Positions 60,540-64,000 of a DNA stretch of 64,000 nucleotides are shown piece by piece. The position numbers and the translations under genes were made by a program. The stretch's first letter is position 1. Every line of letters begins with the position of its first letter. The notes beneath the pieces are model-generated. The model was not told the DNA's origin, did no database searches, and saw only the letters and a program-made list of their open reading frames with translations. This DNA is from Paenibacillus thalictri. GTDB lineage: Bacteria > Bacillota > Bacilli > Paenibacillales > NBRC-103111. Where the stretch lies: positions 62,001 to 126,000 of the forward strand of contig NZ_SIRE01000014.1 in NCBI RefSeq assembly GCF_004307995.1, in the 5' to 3' direction.

Positions 60540-61496
60540 ATGACAACTTTCATCATTCGCAGGTTGCTGGAATCACTGGTTACTCTGTTATTGGTCAGTA
60601 TGATTATATTTCTGGCCATTCGACTATTGCCCGGTGACCCTATTCAGACAGTTATTGCCCAGAGCGATCTCTCGGGAATGAGCGCGGAAAAAATCGCCGA
60701 GCTTCGCCATCAATACGGTCTGGACAAGCCGATATACCTGCAGTACGTTGACTGGCTCGGAGGCGTCTTACACGGTGACTTGGGAACTTCTATCTTTACG
60801 AATACCCCAGTCGCAGATGAGATTTTTCGTCGTTTACCTATTACCTTTACAGTAGGCATTTGGGCGATCCTGCTGGGCACCGTAGTCGGAATTCCGCTTG
60901 GAGTGATCAGCGCCAACAGGCGCGGTAAGAAGATCGATCATCTGATTGTCTTTCTGACTAACATCGGTATTACCGTCCCCGTCTTCTGGCTTGGTTTAAT
61001 TCTGATGCTCGTGTTCGGTCTTTATCTAAGATGGGTGCCGGTTATGGGATATACCTCTCCCTTCGAGGATTTGGTTATGCACTTACGTCAGCTTGCCATG
61101 CCGGTCATTTGTTTGGCCATCTATCCAATGGCAGCCGCAGCTCGCCAGACCCGCTCCAGTATGCTGGAAGTGCTGCATCAGGATTATGTGCGCACCGCCA
61201 GGGCCAAGGGTCTGAAGGAGAATGTCGTCATCTACAAGCACGCCTTGAAAAATGGCCTCATTCCCGTTATTACCACGATCGGGCTCAGCATTCCTGTAAC
61301 CGTAGGCGGATCGACAGTTATTGAAACCGTATTTAATATCCCAGGAATGGGCCGTCTGGCCGTAAATGCTGTACAGAGCCAGGACTATGCCTATGTGCAG
61401 GGAATCATCTTGATCATCGCGTTAATGGTGCTATTGACCAATCTGTTGGTAGACCTTGCTTATGGTTGGGCCGACCCGCGAATTCGCTATCGTTAA
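60540..61496 (+). CDS. ABC transporter permease, DppB/OppB type
   Basis: 318 residues with six membrane helices, starting RRLLESLVTLLLVSMIIFLAIRLLPGDP, the family's N-terminal signature. The EAA coupling loop lies in HQDYVRTARAKGLKENVVIYKHALKNGLIP, which contacts the ATPase. GCAGGAGG precedes the ATG. Forms the transmembrane channel with the next permease. Confidence 0.96.
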   Translation: MTTFIIRRLLESLVTLLLVSMIIFLAIRLLPGDPIQTVIAQSDLSGMSAEKIAELRHQYGLDKPIYLQYVDWLGGVLHGDLGTSIFTNTPVADEIFRRLPITFTVGIWAILLGTVVGIPLGVISANRRGKKIDHLIVFLTNIGITVPVFWLGLILMLVFGLYLRWVPVMGYTSPFEDLVMHLRQLAMPVICLAIYPMAAAARQTRSSMLEVLHQDYVRTARAKGLKENVVIYKHALKNGLIPVITTIGLSIPVTVGGSTVIETVFNIPGMGRLAVNAVQSQDYAYVQGIILIIALMVLLTNLLVDLAYGWADPRIRYR

Positions 61497-61508
61497 GGAG
61501 GAGAAAGA

Positions 61509-62405
61509 ATGGCAAGTGTTGGAATCACCTCGGGGCAAACAAGCGAAGCCCCGCCTCGCGTTAGCGAATGGCAACGATTCAGAAAAATTTTCTTCGACCG
61601 TGGAGTGGTGCTTGCTGGGACATTGATCGTGGCCGTCTTTATACTGATCGCCGTTATCGGTCCATTGGTTTCACCATACGATCCATACGCGATCAACCTG
61701 CGTGAAGCTTTGCAGGGCAGCAGCAGCACGCATTGGCTCGGCACAGATGCAGCAGGACGGGATACGCTTAGCCGTCTCATTTACGGCGCAAGGACTTCGC
61801 TTGAAGTAGGTTTGATGTCGGTCATACTCTCCAGTCTGGTCGGAATCACCTTGGGAATTATAGCTGCCTATTACGGAGGTTGGATTTACACCATTATCAT
61901 GCGTTTCGTGGACGCTTTGATGTCCTTCCCGATGATGCTGCTGGCCATGTTTATCGCCGCCATGCTTGGCGGGGGAGAGAAAAACGTCATTATCGCCTTA
62001 AGTGTCAGTCTTATGCCGCAGTACGCCCGTCTCATGTGCGGACAGGTTCTTTCGGTGAAGGAATACGATTATATTGCGGCTGTCAAATCTCTCGGAGCCA
62101 GCGACTTCCGTATTCTTGTACGCCATATCTTCAGTAATGCGTTCCCGCCACTGGTCGTCCAGATGACCTTGAGACTGGGACATTCCATTCTGTCCGAGTC
62201 CTCCTTGAGCTTCCTGGGCATTGGCATTCAGCCTCCTACCGCAGCTTGGGGCAGCATGGTTTCGGATGGACGCAACTATTTGACCGATCTGCCGATTATG
62301 AGCTTAGCACCAGGTTTGGCGATCATGCTGGTGGTCTTTGCCTTCAATATGGTAGGTGACGGTCTTCGCGATGCCTTGGATCCAAGGCTTAGAGGCAGAT
62401 TGTAA
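61509..62405 (+). CDS. ABC transporter permease, DppC/OppC type
   Basis: 298 residues. An N-terminal OppC_N segment (WQRFRKIFFDRGVVLAGTLIVAVFILIAVIGPLV) precedes five further helices; the EAA loop is EYDYIAAVKSLGASDFRILVRHIFSNAFPP. AAGGAGGAG lies before the ATG, 12 bases after the DppB-like stop, so the two are translated in close succession and pair in the membrane. Confidence 0.96.
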   Translation: MASVGITSGQTSEAPPRVSEWQRFRKIFFDRGVVLAGTLIVAVFILIAVIGPLVSPYDPYAINLREALQGSSSTHWLGTDAAGRDTLSRLIYGARTSLEVGLMSVILSSLVGITLGIIAAYYGGWIYTIIMRFVDALMSFPMMLLAMFIAAMLGGGEKNVIIALSVSLMPQYARLMCGQVLSVKEYDYIAAVKSLGASDFRILVRHIFSNAFPPLVVQMTLRLGHSILSESSLSFLGIGIQPPTAAWGSMVSDGRNYLTDLPIMSLAPGLAIMLVVFAFNMVGDGLRDALDPRLRGRL

Positions 62406-62432
62406 AAGATGTAAGAGTAGGGGGATTGTGAA

Positions 62433-63839
62433 GTGGCTACTACTATCACGAAATTGGCGGATTTCGCCCATAACATTACGTTTGCCGACTTGCCGGACCC
62501 TGTTGTCCGCGAGACGAAGCGCCTTCTTTTGGACTCTTTCGGCTGTGCTCTGGCCGGAGTAACCAGTGATAAAGGCAAATGGGGGATCGAGTTTTCACGG
62601 CAATTTTTTGCCGGTACTCCACAGGCCACGGTACTCGGCATTGGCGATCGGATGTCTGCCATCGGTGCCGCATTCGTTAACGGCGAGCTGATTAACGGAC
62701 TGGATTTCGACGCAGCGGGAAAGCATCTGCCGCCGTTTGTCATCCCGCCAAGTCTGGCCGTTGCCGAAATGAATCGGGCAAGCGGTCAGGAACTCATCGT
62801 TGCCTGTGCCCTGGCTCATGAAGTCGGCATGCGCATCGGCCTTGCATTAGGCTCCTATAGAGATATTAAAGACGGCAAAACTTCATTGCCTCCGGTTACC
62901 GGCCACAGCAGCGCAGTGTTTGGCGGCGCTGTAGGTGTTGCCAAACTGGATGGGTTTTCTAGCAGTCAGACAGCGCAAGCGTTAGGTATGGCCGGACTCA
63001 TCTCCCCGGTGCAAACCCAGACCCCGATGCACAAAAACTTGCCTACGAACTCCGGCAAGTACCTGATGGCGGGTTGGGCGTCCCAGGCCGCTCTGACCGC
63101 GCCATATCTGATCAAAGCGGGGCATCGTGGCGATATCTCCATCCTCGACGGGGAATACGGCTACTGGCGTTTTACCGGCTCTACCCGGTGGGATGCCGAA
63201 GCGGTGATCTCCGGGTTAGGCGAGGAATGGCGTTTCGTAAACAAGGTTCCCATCAAGCAGTATCCTTGCTGCCGGATGATGCATGGAGGGCTTGACTGCC
63301 TGGCAGCGATTATTGGGGACAATCAGCTTCGGCCGGAAGAGATTGACGGCATTCATGCCTATCTCGAGGCAACCTGCGTCGAGCCTATGTTTAACAACAC
63401 GGACATCACAAACCAAATTGACGCTCAGTTCAGCGTCGCGTATAACATGTCCGTTCTCGCCTGCGGCATCAAGCCGGGTGTACGTTGGCAGGAATATGAC
63501 ACGATGAACGACCCGGGAATACGTCGTTTCATGGATAAAGTGACCTTCGAGCCGCATCCGGCCTATGTTGAAGCCTTAAAGAAAGACGCCAATACGCGGA
63601 TATCCAGAGTAGAGGTATCGGCCAGAGGAAGAACATTTGCCGAGGAAAGGGACTTCATCAAGGGAACTATCACTTCGGACCCTGCTACGTACATCAATGA
63701 TGATGAACTGATGGCGAAGTTCAAAGATAACGCTTCCCGGATTTTGCCTATTCACAAGGTGAACGAAGCTTGCAGCCGGCTGATGGATTTGGAAAATGCC
63801 GGCGACGTGACCACGGTCATTGAGTTGCTTCACCTCTAA
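62433..63839 (+). CDS. MmgE/PrpD-family protein
   Basis: 468 residues from a GTG at 62433 with AGTAGGGGG upstream. The family is recognised by DPVVRETKRLLLDSFGCALAG at the front, GLDFDAAGKHLPPFVIPPSLAVAEMNRASG (the conserved D-D-x-H-like region), and FVNKVPIKQYPCCRMMHGGLDCL in the C-terminal domain. Members include 2-methylcitrate dehydratase (PrpD/MmgE) and cis-aconitate decarboxylase. No other methylcitrate-cycle gene is nearby, and the gene sits between permease and ATPase genes of a Dpp-like transporter, so it more likely acts on the imported compound. Exact reaction unknown. Confidence 0.92.
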   Translation: MATTITKLADFAHNITFADLPDPVVRETKRLLLDSFGCALAGVTSDKGKWGIEFSRQFFAGTPQATVLGIGDRMSAIGAAFVNGELINGLDFDAAGKHLPPFVIPPSLAVAEMNRASGQELIVACALAHEVGMRIGLALGSYRDIKDGKTSLPPVTGHSSAVFGGAVGVAKLDGFSSSQTAQALGMAGLISPVQTQTPMHKNLPTNSGKYLMAGWASQAALTAPYLIKAGHRGDISILDGEYGYWRFTGSTRWDAEAVISGLGEEWRFVNKVPIKQYPCCRMMHGGLDCLAAIIGDNQLRPEEIDGIHAYLEATCVEPMFNNTDITNQIDAQFSVAYNMSVLACGIKPGVRWQEYDTMNDPGIRRFMDKVTFEPHPAYVEALKKDANTRISRVEVSARGRTFAEERDFIKGTITSDPATYINDDELMAKFKDNASRILPIHKVNEACSRLMDLENAGDVTTVIELLHL

Positions 63840-63862
63840 AAGATATGTTCCGTCGGACAGCA

Positions 63863-63891
63863 CACACTTGGCATCAAGCAGGTGCCAATGT
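63863..63891 (+). other. intercistronic hairpin before the ATPase gene
   Basis: TTGGCA (63868-63873) pairs with TGCCAA (63883-63888), extended by CAC/GTG with one bulge. No T run. Confidence 0.4.
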
Positions 63892-63934
63892 GATCAAATA
63901 CTGACTTGTAAAGAATGTTACACAGGAGGGAATT

Positions 63935-64000
63935 ATGGGTCATCTGTTACAAGTGAAAGATCTGCAAACACAATTTACCACCGAAGCCGGCAAAGTTAAG
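63935..64000 (+). CDS. ABC transporter ATP-binding protein, partial (DppD type)
   Basis: Only 22 codons are in the window: MGHLLQVKDLQTQFTTEAGK..., the usual opening of DppD/OppD ATPases (LLxVxDLxTxFxT), before the Walker A. AGGAGG lies 5 bases upstream. It continues the transporter operon beyond the window end. Confidence 0.85.
   Translation, partial: MGHLLQVKDLQTQFTTEAGKVK

Overview
The window reads as a spore-forming Firmicute of the Paenibacillaceae (Paenibacillus or a close relative). This rests on a SspI spore protein, a YheC/YheD spore-coat ATP-grasp protein, S-layer-homology (SLH) surface proteins of more than 2,500 residues, frequent TTG starts behind strong AGGAGG sites, and a base composition slightly above half G+C. 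No rRNA, tRNA, CRISPR array or intact insertion sequence was seen.

Layout. 1-2.4 kb: end of a membrane metal-dependent hydrolase gene and prfC (release factor 3). 2.6-6.8 kb: a response regulator with a SARP/BTAD output half and a large hybrid kinase carrying two kinase cores. 7.1-30.4 kb: three consecutive giant exported proteins (1863, 2542 and 3040 residues; the last two end in SLH modules) and a small trypsin-like protease. The promoter of this block carries 10-bp direct repeats with the geometry described for SARP activators, which suggests the upstream two-component system switches on the surface operon. 30.6-37.3 kb: a YheC-like gene, a convergent two-component pair, a repeat-rich intergenic region (three 38-bp hairpin repeats next to a 200-bp palindromic element), a serine hydrolase and a second two-component pair. 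37.6-43.7 kb: a MacAB-like exporter (adaptor, ATPase, permease) and a large secreted protein. 43.9-46.8 kb: an A+T-richer block of SAM methyltransferase, DedA protein and a VanRS-like pair. 46.9-51.3 kb: a LacI-family regulator with a perfect palindromic operator and an apparent non-canonical start, followed by Gfo/Idh/MocA, ThuA and Gfo/Idh/MocA genes. 51.3-54.8 kb: a c-di-AMP riboswitch upstream of an unrecognised 109-residue protein, a MtnX-like phosphatase, sspI with a SigG promoter, a KtrA-type potassium regulator and a TrmH-type RNA methyltransferase. 54.9-58.2 kb: EcsC-family protein, enoyl-CoA hydratase and a LysR regulator. 58.9-64 kb: an oligopeptide-type ABC operon with an MmgE/PrpD enzyme inside it, running off the end of the window.

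Most interesting points: the SARP-like promoter of the giant surface operon, the c-di-AMP riboswitch in front of an unknown gene, the hairpin repeat array beside a MITE-like element, the duplicated LysR-type operators upstream of the peptide/PrpD operon, and the AUC-start LacI gene. All function calls come from reading motifs by eye; no database search was run.
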